Counted from the stretch's first letter, positions 15,634 to 27,098 are shown. The stretch: DNA of 37,841 bases from Jiangella anatolica (GCF_003236295.1 NZ_POTW01000066.1:1-37841), one strand, 5' to 3'. Notes: generated by a model from the sequence alone, not told the origin. Translations and numbers: made by a program.

Positions 15634-16848
15634 CTAGGGGTTGGCCAGCGAGTGAAGGAGGCCGAGGTCGGCGACCTCGGCCTCGTCGACGGCGCCGCAG
15701 TCGACGGCGCGCAGCAGGAACGCCGCCAGCGCCCGCGCCGTCGCCGGCTCGTCGGCGATGCCGGTCATGGTGTCGCGCGTGTAGTCCGCCAGCCGGGCGT
15801 TCGCGCGGGCCAGCCCGTCCCGGTAGAACGCGTAGGTCGCGGCGTACCGCGTCGGCAGCTGCCCCGGGTGCAGGTCCCAGCCCTGGTAGAAGCCGCGTTC
15901 GAGCGACCGGCGGACGAGGCGGTGGTGGTTGGCCCAGGCCGCCTCGACGTCGTCGGCGCCGCCGACGGGGAGGACGTTGGTGGAGCCGTCGGACAGCCGG
16001 ACGCCGGTGCCGGCCGCGGCCGCCTGCATCACCAGCTTCGCGTGGTCGGCGACCGGATGCTCCAGCGACTGCTGCCCGGCGGCGATCCCGCAGTAGGCCG
16101 AGTAGTCGTAGGTGCCGTAGTGCAGCCCCGTCAGCCGGCGCCCGGCGGCCTGGACCATCCGCGCGACCAGCGCGGTCCCGTCCGGCCCGAGGATCGACTG
16201 CGGCGTCTCGATCTGCACCTCGAACCGCAGCGCGCCCCGGTCCAGGCCGAGCCCGGTCTCGAGCACGTGGCAGGCATGGGCCATGGCCTCGACCTGGTCG
16301 ACGCTGGTCACCTTCGGCAGCGTCACGACCCAGCGGTCCAGGCCGGCGCCGGCGGCGGCCAGCGTGGCGACGTAGGACGTCAGGGTCCGGACGCCGCGGG
16401 CCCGGGTCGACGCCTCCAGGCTCTTGATCCGGATGCCGCCGAACGGCGCCGCCGCGCCCTTCTCCCTGCTCTCCACCAGCGCCTCGGCGGAGCGGACGAC
16501 GTCGGCGTCCTCGTCGGCGTCGGAGCGGCCGGTGTACCCGTCCTCGAAGTCGACCCGGAGGTCCTCGACGGGTTCGGCGGCGAGCTTGGCCCGTACCCGC
16601 GCCACGAGGCCGGGGTCGCGCACGAGCGCCGCGAACCGGTCCGCGTGCTCGTCCAGCAGGTCCAGCGCGGCGGCGCCGTAGGCCGGGACCAGCCCGGCGG
16701 TGTGGCGGTCGGCGGGGACGTAGACCGTGTGGACGGGCTGCCGCCCCGGCCGCTCCCCCGGGTACGCCCTGGCCAGCGCCGCGTCCGCCGCCGCCAGCCG
16801 GGCGTCCAGCTGGCCGAGCAGTGACGCCGCGAGCTCATCCGACGACAT
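15634..16848 (-). CDS. DUF6986 CitE/HpcH-like aldolase-fold protein
   Basis: 404 residues related to the HpcH/HpaI aldolase and citrate lyase beta superfamily: VDFEDGYTGRSDADED, GGIRIKSLEASTRARGVRTL, RFEVQIETPQSILG with the metal-binding Glu, and GLHYGTYDYSAYCGI with the Asp. Members are annotated aldolase or DUF6986 and often sit in actinobacterial urate operons. Here it lies between xdhC (14-base overlap) and uricase (9-base gap). The substrate is not established. Superfamily members condense or cleave 2-oxo or CoA-linked acids, so a glyoxylate-handling role is possible inference only. GGGAG precedes the ATG by about 8 bases. Confidence 0.85.
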   Translation of the reverse strand: MSSDELAASLLGQLDARLAAADAALARAYPGERPGRQPVHTVYVPADRHTAGLVPAYGAAALDLLDEHADRFAALVRDPGLVARVRAKLAAEPVEDLRVDFEDGYTGRSDADEDADVVRSAEALVESREKGAAAPFGGIRIKSLEASTRARGVRTLTSYVATLAAAGAGLDRWVVTLPKVTSVDQVEAMAHACHVLETGLGLDRGALRFEVQIETPQSILGPDGTALVARMVQAAGRRLTGLHYGTYDYSAYCGIAAGQQSLEHPVADHAKLVMQAAAAGTGVRLSDGSTNVLPVGGADDVEAAWANHHRLVRRSLERGFYQGWDLHPGQLPTRYAATYAFYRDGLARANARLADYTRDTMTGIADEPATARALAAFLLRAVDCGAVDEAEVADLGLLHSLANP

Positions 16849-17652
16849 GGGTCCGCTCCCGTTCGATCGCGGCCAGCAGGGCGGCGGCCGCCGACACGGC
16901 GATGGCGGCCGGGTCCTTGCTGCTCGAGAGGCCGGCCAGCCCGATCGGCGTCTCCACCCGGTCGACGACGTCGGCCGGCAGCGACTCCTGCAGCCGCGAC
17001 CGGAACCGCGCCCACTTCGCCGACGAGCCGATCAGCCCGATGCCGCCGAGGTGGTCGCAGCGCAGAGCGGCGTCGACGATCGCGTAGTCCTCGGCGTGGT
17101 CGTGCGTCAGCACCAGCACCCGGGCGCCGGCCGGCAGGTCGGCCAGGACCAGCTCGGGGATCACCGGGATGTGGTGGACGTGCACCGCCGCGACCGCGTC
17201 GTGCAGCGGAGCGAGCGCGTCGTCGGAGAGCGTCTCCTCGCGCGAGTCCACCAGGTGCAACTCGAGGTCGTGCCGGGCCAGGACCCGGGCCAGCTCCAGG
17301 CCGACGTGGCCCAGCCCGAAGATCGCGACGGCCGGAACCACCGCCAGCGGCTCCAGCAGCACCGTCACCTCGCCACCGCAGCACTGGACGCCGTGCTCGC
17401 CCGGCGCCTTGTCCGACAGGCTCATCGTGTAGGTCTCGGGCCGGTCGCGTCCGGCGGCCAGCAGCGCGCGGGCGCGCGTGACGGCGTCGGCCTCCAGGTT
17501 GCCGCCGCCGATCGACGCCCAGGTCGACGACGCCGAGACGACCATCTTCGCGCCGGCCTCGCGCGGCGCGTGTCCGCGCACGTCGGTGACGGTCACGAGC
17601 ACCCCGGGCTCGCGCGCCGCCCGCAGCGCGGCCACCCCGGCGAACCACGTCG

Positions 17653-17656
<4 letters not shown>
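16835..17656 (-). CDS. xdhC: XdhC molybdenum cofactor insertion protein
   Basis: 273 residues. XdhC binds Moco, promotes its sulfuration and inserts it into the large subunit of xanthine dehydrogenase. The N-terminal domain has GHAPREAGAKMVV, SIGGGNLEADAV and HGVQCCGGEVTVLLEPL with the conserved Cys pair; a Rossmann-like C-terminal domain shows AIFGLGHVGLELARVLA, HDHAEDYAIV and IGLIGSSAKWARF. The start ATG 17656 overlaps the xdhB stop by 4 bases. A longer in-frame upstream stretch is a shadow of xdhB. Confidence 0.93.
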
Positions 17657-21338
<3,682 letters not shown>

Positions 21339-21358
21339 CCAACACCTCCAAGACGTGT

Positions 21359-21380
21359 CGCCCCATCGGCCGATGGGGCG
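21359..21380. promoter_or_regulatory. 22-bp perfect palindrome upstream of xdhA
   Basis: The core CCCCATCGGCCGATGGGG (21361-21378) extends by two more complementary pairs on each side. It starts 21 bases before the xdhA ATG, next to the ribosome binding site. It could be an operator for the urate/ureide regulator or a 5' leader hairpin. Distinct from the second palindrome 58 bases upstream. Confidence 0.55.
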
Positions 21381-21438
21381 TTGCCGGCTGCTGGAGGTTG
21401 GCTAGGCGCCGTGGGCGATACGGCCCCGGGTCCACGCG

Positions 21439-21454
21439 GTCGAGTGCACTCGAC
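21439..21454. promoter_or_regulatory. 16-bp perfect palindrome between guaD and xdhA
   Basis: GTCGAGTGCACTCGAC is fully self-complementary and lies about 100 bases upstream of the xdhA start and 65 bases past the guaD stop. Its position suits a promoter operator for the xdh operon. No copy of this sequence was noticed elsewhere in the window. Confidence 0.5.
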
Positions 21455-21519
21455 GGCGCACGTCGCCAGGAACCGTGGACTTCCGCATCCGTCCACGCTA
21501 GCCCGTGCGTCGCGGCCGG

Positions 21520-22809
21520 TCAACGAACCGTGACAGCGACTGGGTCGCCGTCGATCCACACCCCGGCGACGTCGGCCGCGGCGCCCAGCGTGAACGTCGT
21601 CCCCAGCGCGTCCTCCGGCCCGCTCGCGTGCCGCAGCGCCACGTCGTACGTCGAGCCCGGCGCCGGCCGCACCCAGACCGCGTCGAACCGCTGCCCGGCG
21701 GACAGGTGGCCCACGTCGGGCAGGTCGAGCGCGGCGGCGCCGGCGGTGGTCGCCAGGTACAGCAGGTGGGCCGGCGAGAGCGGGTACCCGTCCGTGCCGA
21801 GCTGCTGCTGGGTGAAGTACGCCTGCAGTCCCTCCTTCAACAGCGAGAAGCCCGACCCCGCCCCGACGTCGGAGCCGAGGGCGACCCGGACGCCGTGATC
21901 GACGTGCCGGGCCAGCGGGAACGGCCCGCTCCCCAGCGCGGCGTTGCTGGTCGGGCAGTGCGCGATCGACGCGTCCCGCGCGGCCAGCGTCTCGAGCTCG
22001 TCGTCGTCCGGGTGGACGTTGTGCGCCAGCACGGTGCGCCGGCCGACCAGCCCGCGCTGGTCGTAGCTGGCGAGGTAGGTGCTCAGCCCGAACAGCTGCG
22101 TCACCTGCTCGATCTCCTCGAGGTTCTCGTTGACGTGCGACGTGACGAACGCGCCCGGGACGTCGTCGAGCACGGCCGCGCAGGCCGCGAGGAGCGCGTC
22201 GCTGCAGGACAGCGAGAAGCGGGGCGTCACGGCGTACCGGGCGCGCCCGGCGCCGTGCCAGCGGCGGGCCAGCGCGATGCTCTCGTCGTGGGCCCGCTCG
22301 GGCGTGGTGAGCAGGTCCGCCGGCAGGTTGCGGTCGCTGACGACGAGCCCGCTGGTCACCCGCAGCCCCACGGCCGCCACCGCCCCGAACAGCGCGTCGA
22401 CCGCCGCGGGGAAGTGCGCCCCGAACACCATCGCCGACGTGGTGCCCGCGCCGACGAGGCCGCCGACGAAGTCCGCCGCAACTCCGGCGGCGTAGCCCGG
22501 GTCCGCCAGCCGGCCCTCTTCCGGCAGGGCCCGTTGCTCGAGCCAGTCCAGCAGCGGCAGGCCGATCCCGCCGATGACGCGCACCTGCGGGAAGTGCACG
22601 TGGGTGTCGACGAACCCCGGCAGCAGCAGTCCCCCGTCCAGCGTGACGACGTCCTCGTCCGGGTGCTCGCGGCGCAGCGCGCCGAACGCCCCGCGCGCCA
22701 CGATCACCCCGTCGCGCACCACCAGGCCCTCGTCCCCCGACGCCCGCAGCCCACCTCCGTCGAACGGGCTCTCAGGAGTGTCGAGCACCGCCCCGCGGAA
22801 CATCGTCAT
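21520..22809 (-). CDS. guaD: Guanine deaminase
   Basis: 429-residue amidohydrolase converting guanine to xanthine, the substrate of the downstream XDH. Signatures: LPGFVDTHVHFPQ (zinc-binding HxH), SHVNENLEEIEQV, TVLAHNVHPDDDE, IAHCPTSNAALGSG and VALGSDVGAGSGFSLL. The PQ after HVHF and the SHVNEN motif are typical of GuaD rather than cytosine deaminase. In-frame ATGs lie at 22809 and 22803; the first is taken, but the ribosome binding site is weak for both. It is 181 bases upstream of xdhA on the same strand and may share regulation. Confidence 0.93.
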   Translation of the reverse strand: MTMFRGAVLDTPESPFDGGGLRASGDEGLVVRDGVIVARGAFGALRREHPDEDVVTLDGGLLLPGFVDTHVHFPQVRVIGGIGLPLLDWLEQRALPEEGRLADPGYAAGVAADFVGGLVGAGTTSAMVFGAHFPAAVDALFGAVAAVGLRVTSGLVVSDRNLPADLLTTPERAHDESIALARRWHGAGRARYAVTPRFSLSCSDALLAACAAVLDDVPGAFVTSHVNENLEEIEQVTQLFGLSTYLASYDQRGLVGRRTVLAHNVHPDDDELETLAARDASIAHCPTSNAALGSGPFPLARHVDHGVRVALGSDVGAGSGFSLLKEGLQAYFTQQQLGTDGYPLSPAHLLYLATTAGAAALDLPDVGHLSAGQRFDAVWVRPAPGSTYDVALRHASGPEDALGTTFTLGAAADVAGVWIDGDPVAVTVR

Positions 22810-22841
22810 GCGTCACCCCCATGCACGCACGACGATAGCCC

Positions 22842-23321
22842 TCACCTCGGTCCCGCGCGTCCGGCTCGCGCACCTGCCATCCGGACGACGTCGCCCGGGC
22901 GCGCGAGGCTGATCCTCTCGTCGACGAAGCTCAGCAGCCGGATCGGCCGGCCGGACCTCGACGCGGCCTCCATCCTGTGATGCCCGTCGAGGAGGAAGTG
23001 CGCATGAACCCGCGAGCGCGTCCAGCAGTGAGTAGGCGACCGCGGTCGGCGGCACGCCCTGCCAAGGTGCCCGTTTCCCACGTGGCGACCTGCTTCTTGA
23101 GAAAGTAGTCCCGCTCACCGCCCGGGTCGATCGCCGCCGGCCGCAGTTCGAGCAGCAGCACCGTGTACGTCGACTTGGGCAGCACCCGTCCGTAGGCCCG
23201 CAGGATCTGCTTCTCGATACGGGTCAGCCCCGCGTTGAGGCTCACGTTCGCCACCTGCAGGTCCGCCGTCCGCCGCCTCCGGCACGCCGAGCTCCACGCC
23301 GTGGCGGGCATCGATCAGCAC
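22842..23321 (-). pseudogene. Decayed gene of unknown function, three or more frameshifts
   Basis: Protein-like stretches follow one another in different minus-strand frames: VLIDARHGVELGVPEA (ending near 23275), then LQVANVSLNAGLTRIEKQ through KKQVATWETGTLAG (to ~23060), then GVPPTAVAYSLLDA (to ~23020), then VHAHFLLDGHHRMEAASRSG through RISLARPGDVV (to ~22880). Read together they make one plausible ~150-residue protein. The frame changes lie near 23268, 23060 and 23015. It is either a real pseudogene or errors in the sequence. The HFLLDGHHRMEAA motif looks conserved, but I cannot name the family. Its first bases overlap the end of the MFS gene. Confidence 0.6.
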
Positions 23322-24622
23322 GCGCCAAGTCTGCCCGCTCGTCGCGCCGGACTGGTTGCGCCCGGCCTCGCGATGGCCAGTCCGGCGGCGGCGATCGCGG
23401 CGGCGAGGAGCCAGCCGGTGTGGTGGCCGCCGGTTCCGGTGAGGGCGAGCACGACGGCGACGCCGGCAGCGGTGCCGATCTGCGCGCCGGTGTTGATCAG
23501 TGCCGACGACATCCCGCGCCGGCGCTCCGGACCCGACGTCCCGAGCGTGGTGGAGCCGACGGCGGAGACGCCGAGGCCGGCGCCGAGCAGTGCGAGGCCG
23601 GCGCTGAGTGTCGCCGTCGATGGGACGGCGGCAGTGGCGGCGACCAGGGCCAGCGCGGCGGCCGCGATGGCGGCCAGCCCGGTCGTCATCAGGCGGGCCG
23701 GTCGGCCGGACGCGATCCGGGTCGCGATGGCCGATCCGGCGATGACCGCCGCGTTGAAGGAGAGCAGTACCAGTCCGCCGGCCGACGGCGACAGGCCCAG
23801 CTCGCGCTGTGCATAGCCCGCCGCGACGACGACGGCCGCGCCGGTCGAGGCGTTGTTCACCAGGGCGACCGCCGCCGCCGAGGTCAGCCGCCGGTCCGAC
23901 CACGTCTCCGGCGGGCAGATCGGGTCCCGGGCCCTCCGTTCGACCAGCGCGAACGCCACCGCCAGCAGCGCGGCCGCGGCGAGCCCCGCGACGACGGCCG
24001 GTCCATTGGCCGACACGGCGAGCACCAGCACGATCAGTGCCGCCGTGACGGTGGCGCCGCCGGCGACGTCCAGCCCGGTGCCGGGTTGCCGCGGGGCCGG
24101 GCGCACCGTCGTCGCGACCCCGATCGCCAGCACCACCGCCACCGGCACGTTCACCAGCAGGACCCAGCGCCAGCCGGCCAGGTCGGTCAGCACACCCCCG
24201 ACCAGGAACCCGCTACCGCCGCCGACCGCACCGACGGCCGTCCACCAGGCGACGGCGCGGGCGTGCCGGTCGCCGGCGTGCGCGACCAGCAGGCTCAGCG
24301 CCGTGGGGATCATCGCCGCCGCGCCCGCGCCCTGCACGCAGCGGGCGGCGACCAGCCACGGTGCCGACGGCGCCAGCCCGGCCGCCGCGGATGCCGTCGC
24401 GAACACCGCCAGGCCGGCCATCAGCACGCGTCGGTGCCCGAGCCGGTCGCCGAGACGACCGGCGAGGATCAGCAGCCCGCCGAACGCCGCCGCGTACCCG
24501 GTCACCACCAGCTCCCCGGATGTGCCCAGGTCGTCCGCGATCGCGGGCAGCGCCGGAACCACGACGGTCACACCGAGCACGTTGACCAGCTCGGCGCCGC
24601 ACAGGACGACGATCGGGAGCAT
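23315..24622 (-). CDS. MFS transporter, DHA2-type drug exporter
   Basis: 435 residues, almost entirely hydrophobic with 12-14 predicted membrane helices. The loop GRLGDRLGHRRVLMAGL matches MFS motif A, and AARCVQGAGAAAMIPTALSLL with GPSxGG-like GGGSGFLVGGVLTD matches motif C of drug antiporters. Charged loops carry ERRARDP between the two halves. Start ATG 24622 has only a weak ribosome binding site. It is divergent from a CGNR regulator, with a shared dyad between them, a common layout for an exporter and its regulator. The last residues (SPARRAGRLGAC) run into the decayed gene and may be altered. Drug specificity cannot be inferred. Confidence 0.88.
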   Translation of the reverse strand: MLPIVVLCGAELVNVLGVTVVVPALPAIADDLGTSGELVVTGYAAAFGGLLILAGRLGDRLGHRRVLMAGLAVFATASAAAGLAPSAPWLVAARCVQGAGAAAMIPTALSLLVAHAGDRHARAVAWWTAVGAVGGGSGFLVGGVLTDLAGWRWVLLVNVPVAVVLAIGVATTVRPAPRQPGTGLDVAGGATVTAALIVLVLAVSANGPAVVAGLAAAALLAVAFALVERRARDPICPPETWSDRRLTSAAAVALVNNASTGAAVVVAAGYAQRELGLSPSAGGLVLLSFNAAVIAGSAIATRIASGRPARLMTTGLAAIAAAALALVAATAAVPSTATLSAGLALLGAGLGVSAVGSTTLGTSGPERRRGMSSALINTGAQIGTAAGVAVVLALTGTGGHHTGWLLAAAIAAAGLAIARPGATSPARRAGRLGAC

Positions 24623-24650
24623 GCCGGGTTCGTTCCCGACGACGGACGAT

Positions 24651-24680
24651 TTAAACGGTATTGTGGTTGTAAACCGTTAA
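24651..24680. promoter_or_regulatory. Dyad in MFS/CGNR divergent promoter
   Basis: AACGGT (24654-24659) and ACCGTT (24673-24678) are inverted with a 13-base spacer, inside an AT-rich 30-base island (TTAAACGGT...AAACCGTTAA) in a 72-base divergent region. A -10-like TATTGT lies in the spacer. Likely operator shared by both genes, possibly bound by the CGNR protein. Confidence 0.55.
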
Positions 24681-24694
24681 GCAGGGTGGTGCCG

Positions 24695-25255
24695 ATGAGG
24701 CGGTGGAGCTGGCTCGGCGACCGGCTGGCGCTGGACTTCGCCAACACCGTCCGCCGGCGTGGCGATCACTACGTGGAATACCTGGCCACCCCCGACGACC
24801 TGCGGGACTGGCTCGCCGCCGAGGCCGGCCGCGTGCCCCCGGTCGACACCCACGACGCCGGCGCGTTCCCCGCGGTCCGGGCGCTCCGCGACGACGTCCT
24901 CGGGCTCCTGCGCGCGGCCGCGCGCGGCGAGCCCTGGCCCGCCGACGCCGTAGACAGGGTCAACGACGCGCTGCTGCGCCACCCGGTCGTGCGGCTGCTG
25001 CACACCGCGGACACCCCCGCCGAGCTGCGCCTGGCCGGCGACGGGCCCGCACCGTCCGCGCTGCTCGCCACCCTGGCCGCGGCCGTGGTCGACCTGCTCG
25101 CCGGCCCCGACGGCCGCCGCCTCGCCCTGTGCGACGCGCCGGGATGCGGCCAGCTCTACCTGCGCGAGCGCGCCAACCAACGCTGGTGCGGCAACGCGTG
25201 CGGCACCCGCGCCCGCGTGGTCCGGCATCAGAAGCGCGTCACGCGCACGCCTTGA
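24695..25255 (+). CDS. ABATE/CGNR zinc-finger transcriptional regulator
   Basis: 186 residues. The N-terminal ABATE domain (WLGDRLALDFANTVRRRGDHYVEYLATPDDLRDWL) is a probable ligand-binding stress domain. The C-terminus is the CGNR zinc finger: LCDAPGCGQLYLRERANQRWCGNACGTRARVVRHQKR, with four Cys ligands and the CGN motif. Such proteins are small actinobacterial DNA-binding regulators. ATG 24695 is used; GTG 24689 is also in frame. Divergent from the MFS exporter, its probable target. A hairpin terminator follows 12 bases after the stop. Confidence 0.9.
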   Translation: MRRWSWLGDRLALDFANTVRRRGDHYVEYLATPDDLRDWLAAEAGRVPPVDTHDAGAFPAVRALRDDVLGLLRAAARGEPWPADAVDRVNDALLRHPVVRLLHTADTPAELRLAGDGPAPSALLATLAAAVVDLLAGPDGRRLALCDAPGCGQLYLRERANQRWCGNACGTRARVVRHQKRVTRTP

Positions 25256-25267
25256 GCGTGTCGTCGA

Positions 25268-25287
25268 CGACCCGTGGGGACGGGTCG
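25268..25287 (+). terminator. Hairpin after the CGNR regulator
   Basis: CGACCCGT and ACGGGTCG form a perfect 8-bp stem with a GGGG loop, 12 bases past the stop. There is no U-tract. Likely intrinsic terminator for the plus-strand gene, in a 98-base convergent gap with the lipoprotein gene. Confidence 0.6.
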
Positions 25288-25353
25288 CAACTGCTAGCTG
25301 GGCGCTCCTCGCCCACCGCCCGGTCGCCGCCCTCCGGCCTCGAGCTCGTTCGG

Positions 25354-26001
25354 CTACTGGAGCACGTCCTCGGGCACGGAGACCAGCGAGCAGTTCCGGT
25401 CGGCCGGGCAGTGGACCCAGACGGTGACCGACCGCGGCTCGGACTCCCGAACCTGCTCGTCGTTCTCGTCCTCGTACCGGATGGACTGCACACCGGTCAC
25501 GGTCCGCGCCACCTGCCCCTGCGGACCATCTGGGGTAGCGCTGTCCTGCTCTGGCTCGACGACGCTCTCGACCTCGAAGCTCGTTCGCAGGCCTTGCTCC
25601 GCCTGACGGTCCCAGGTCTCCTCGTCCGGAATCCACTGGCCGGTGACCTCGACCAAGCTGTCGTAGTCGTCCCCGACGACGTCGGGGTCGATCGCCCCGA
25701 GCAGCACGTCACGGTAGCCGCGAACGTAGGAGTCGGCCGGGCTGAGGCCGAAGACCAGCTCGGCGATCGCCTCGGCGTACACGTCCGGGTCCTTCGTGTC
25801 AGGCAGCCTTACGGCCTGCGCGCCCGGCATCGCCGATTCGGCATCGCCCGAGTTCTCCCCAGGCAACGACGAGCCGGCCGACGGGCTCTCGTCATCGCCG
25901 CCGCAGGCCGTCAGCACGGCGATCACGACCACGGCGAGCCCGATGACCAGCCGCGAGGATCGCCGGGTGGCCATGTCTCGTGCTCTCGCCATGTCCAGCA
26001 T
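25354..26001 (-). CDS. Putative lipoprotein of unknown function
   Basis: 215 residues. A basic N-terminus (MARARDMATRRSSR) is followed by a hydrophobic stretch and a lipobox VLTAC (C33) with GGDDE after it. A Ser/Gly/Glu-rich linker then leads to a predicted folded domain: DPDVYAEAIAELVFGL, SYVRGYRDVLLGAIDP, SLVEVTGQWIPDEETW, and a beta-rich end with HCPADRNCSLV. The layout faintly recalls membrane-attached proteins of actinomycete integrative elements, but I cannot confirm it. ATG 26001 is uncertain: AAGGAG is only 3 bases upstream, whereas ATG 25992 has 12; longer in-frame starts exist. The gene lies next to VapBC, not clearly in an operon. Confidence 0.7.
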   Translation of the reverse strand: MLDMARARDMATRRSSRLVIGLAVVVIAVLTACGGDDESPSAGSSLPGENSGDAESAMPGAQAVRLPDTKDPDVYAEAIAELVFGLSPADSYVRGYRDVLLGAIDPDVVGDDYDSLVEVTGQWIPDEETWDRQAEQGLRTSFEVESVVEPEQDSATPDGPQGQVARTVTGVQSIRYEDENDEQVRESEPRSVTVWVHCPADRNCSLVSVPEDVLQ

Positions 26002-26172
26002 CTTCTCCTTGTATCTGCAGGCAGCGAACGCGGGCATCGTCGGCCGTCGACCTGAGCCCAGCGGGCTCGAGGGGCGGAGGTGATCCTAGTGCGCGAACCT
26101 GAACGCTGATGTCGGACCCGTCGGTGCGACGCCCCACGCCTGACAGTGCGGCGACGCCGGCGGCGAAGTCGA

Positions 26173-26601
26173 CTACTGAGATCGCTGCTCACCGCCCGCC
26201 GGGGTGGGAATCACAACGTCGATTCCGGCCACCGTAGCGGCGCGGCCAATCCGTTCGTCCAAGGTCACCAGGGGCACGCCGTAGCGCTGGGCGAGCGCGA
26301 CATACGGTGCATCGTACGGACTGACGTTGTGCCGCAGGTCCCAGATCATGGCGAGAAGCCACGTTTCCGGACCTGTGTACTGGACCTCGACCTCGCGGAC
26401 CGCGCTGGCGAACGCGTCAGCTTGGGCAGTGGTGATCAACCCGGCGGCCTCGTACCTGCGAATGGTCCTCAGAACCTCGATGGGGGCATGCGCCGGCGCC
26501 GCCCACTCCAGATCGTCGCTCAATGCCTGCCGGCAAGCATCACCCGAGAGACCGCCGTCGACCAGTGCCCGCACCCACACACCCGCATCGACGACGATCA
26601 T
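26173..26601 (-). CDS. vapC: VapC-type PIN ribonuclease toxin
   Basis: 142 residues with the four acidic PIN positions in place: MIVVDAGVWV (D5), APIEVLRTIRR (E42), VSPYDAPYVALA (D97) and VTLDERI (D115). The start overlaps the vapB stop by 4 bases (ATGA). VapC toxins cleave specific tRNA or rRNA sites when the antitoxin is degraded. Its target cannot be deduced. The DNA is less GC-rich than the core genes. Together with the lipoprotein and the pseudogene it lies on the 3' side of the tmRNA gene, a place where mobile DNA often inserts. Confidence 0.9.
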   Translation of the reverse strand: MIVVDAGVWVRALVDGGLSGDACRQALSDDLEWAAPAHAPIEVLRTIRRYEAAGLITTAQADAFASAVREVEVQYTGPETWLLAMIWDLRHNVSPYDAPYVALAQRYGVPLVTLDERIGRAATVAGIDVVIPTPAGGEQRSQ

Positions 26602-26861
26602 CCGGCAACCGTGCCCCGATCGACCTCGAGGCCGCCATCCCGACCCTCGCGAACGATCCGCTCGGGGCTCAACTCCTCAGGAAGCACCTGCCGATGAGCA
26701 GCCGTGGACTCGAACACGACGGCGTTGCGCGCCAAACGCGCCTCCCGCCGAAGCACATCGAGCAGGTACGCCTGCATCGACTGTCCACGCGAGGCCGCCC
26801 GCTGCGCGATGATGTCACGCACCTCGTCGGGAACATCTCTGATCTGTAGCGCCACCGTCAT
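26598..26861 (-). CDS. vapB: VapB-type ribbon-helix-helix antitoxin
   Basis: 87 residues. The N-terminal RHH domain (MTVALQIRDVPDEVRDIIAQRAASRGQSMQAYLLDVLRREAR) binds DNA as a dimer; the tail (LPEELSPERIVREGRDG) would wrap the VapC active site, with Arg residues to block it. The family is FitA/VapB-like. No Shine-Dalgarno is present; the start codon is placed exactly where transcription would begin from the -10 TAATAT, so translation is probably leaderless. Transcribed ahead of vapC. Confidence 0.88.
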   Translation of the reverse strand: MTVALQIRDVPDEVRDIIAQRAASRGQSMQAYLLDVLRREARLARNAVVFESTAAHRQVLPEELSPERIVREGRDGGLEVDRGTVAG

Positions 26862-26899
26862 GCATGCATATTACATGCAGGACGGGCCGGCCCTGTCAT
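26861..26899 (-). promoter_or_regulatory. Predicted leaderless promoter and operator of vapBC
   Basis: On the minus strand TAATAT (26873-26868) is followed by 6 bases and then the A of the ATG at 26861. The -10 lies in the inverted repeat TGCAT-GTAAT-ATGCA (26879-26865). A TGACA-like -35 sits 19-20 bases upstream. Repression by VapB at the -10 is likely. Confidence 0.6.
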
Positions 26900-27032
26900 C
26901 TCGCTGGGAGCTGACCGCACCCCGTAGATCCGGACTCGACGATCCCGGATACGTCACACAACGGCTGGCCCAACCAGAGATCGGGACACAGGCCACTGCG
27001 TAGATGCGCGCAGATCCCGCCCGCACAACGCG

Positions 27033-27089
27033 ATCAGCACCCCTCAGGCCCGAAAACCAACTGGTCAACGGGCCCGCAGGGGTGCCGAT
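27033..27089 (-). terminator. Two-part hairpin downstream of ssrA
   Basis: A 12-bp outer stem with one mismatch (27033-27044 with 27078-27089, core GCACCCCT/AGGGGTGC) encloses an inner stem GGCCCG/CGGGCC (27047-27052 and 27069-27074) with an A-rich loop. It begins 10 bases past the tmRNA 3' end and is the probable terminator of ssrA. Confidence 0.6.
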
Positions 27090-27098
27090 ACTGTCATG

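Noticed and set aside
14899-16824. 641-residue plus-strand frame opposite uricase and DUF6986
   Set aside because: Shadow frame; both minus-strand genes have intact catalytic motifs.
22842-27098. Second copy of the ssrA 3' end as an attachment site
   Set aside because: I looked for the GGTTCGATTCCCGGCAGCTCC sequence on both strands by eye and found no second copy in the window.
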